This document shows positions 13,935-14,029 of a DNA stretch of 14,029 nucleotides, piece after piece (positions within the stretch are counted from its first letter, which is position 1; every line of letters starts with the position of its first letter). The stretch covers positions 1 through 14,029 of the forward strand of contig JAKAWN010000153.1 in NCBI GenBank assembly GCA_021827245.1. The letters are read 5' to 3'. Source of the stretch: Acidobacteriota bacterium. GTDB taxonomy: Bacteria; Acidobacteriota; Terriglobia; UBA7540. The notes beneath the pieces are model-generated. The model did not search any database and was not told the origin of the DNA. It was given only the letters and a program-made list of their open reading frames with translations. Both the position numbers and the translations under genes were made by a program.

Positions 13935-14029
13935 ATGTAGCGGCCACTTTACGCCGCGAGCGATGCCGATGTGAAATCGGCGCTACATTGCCCTTGGGCG
14001 ATGGCAATCTAAAACCGCCGCTGCAATGT
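13935..14029. repeat. REP-like nested inverted repeats at the right edge
   Basis: ATGTAGCG (13935-13942) and CGCTACAT (13981-13988) form an outer pair. Inside it GCCGAT-GTGAA-ATCGGC (13965-13981) is a perfect small hairpin. Next to it ATTGCC (13987-13992) pairs with GGCAAT (14003-14008), and ACATTGC (13985-13991) pairs with GCAATGT at the very end. The AGCGGC-type core and stacked hairpins resemble REP-type intergenic elements. The element probably continues past the window. Confidence 0.55.

Noticed and set aside
1..14029. CRISPR arrays, tRNA and rRNA genes
   Set aside because: No regularly spaced repeats, cloverleaf with CCA-type ending or rRNA-like sequence was seen on either strand.

Overview
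The window looks like a piece of a bacterial chromosome, most likely from Acidobacteriota or a similar soil phylum. The reasons are the gene mix (GAF/PAS sensor, PadR regulator with an outer-membrane protein, Tat-exported Gfo/Idh/MocA oxidoreductase, bacterial deoxyhypusine-synthase-like protein, FG-GAP relic, several small anchored cytochromes c) and a fairly high GC content. This is inference from gene content; no marker gene or rRNA is present. Every intact gene but one lies on the minus strand. The exception is the cytochrome at 6538-7215.

Layout, left to right. 1-730: start of a GAF-PAS signalling protein that runs off the left edge, with a strong sigma70-type promoter (945-973) and a leader of about 208 nt. 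974-1426: mostly gene-poor, with an unrecognised small ORF and a perfect 10-bp inverted repeat. 1427-3154: secreted alpha/beta-hydrolase esterase. 3380-4426: two broken membrane-protein genes, a TauE/SafE type and a DoxX type, both frameshifted. 4529-5622: PadR regulator translationally coupled (ATGA overlap) to an outer-membrane protein. 5717-7982: three c-type cytochromes. Two are paralogous membrane-anchored monohaem proteins on the minus strand, flanking a different periplasmic cytochrome on the plus strand. The divergent intergenic region holds a sigma70-like promoter, a 13-bp tandem repeat touching its -35 box, and a perfect TGTGA-N6-TCACA palindrome of the CRP/FNR type. 8208-8630: small secreted beta-sandwich protein. 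8631-10034: a decayed zone with a broken secreted-protein gene that keeps its promoter and RBS, an FG-GAP relic and a truncated IS3-family orfA. 10035-12539: secreted ApbE (FAD:protein FMN transferase) directly downstream of a Tat-exported Gfo/Idh/MocA oxidoreductase. 12540-12817: intergenic, with a second, weaker CRP-like palindrome. 12818-13855: deoxyhypusine-synthase-like protein. 13935-14029: REP-like inverted repeats.

How the genes may work together. The cytochrome block looks like a small periplasmic electron-transfer module, probably under a CRP/FNR-family regulator. The PadR/outer-membrane pair just downstream may share its transcripts. The ApbE/Gfo-Idh pair is the most intriguing functional link: the oxidoreductase carries D-W-W-A-G-A-T, one position off the known ApbE flavinylation consensus. 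The three broken genes plus transposase and FG-GAP debris point to local gene decay, unless some of the indels are assembly errors.
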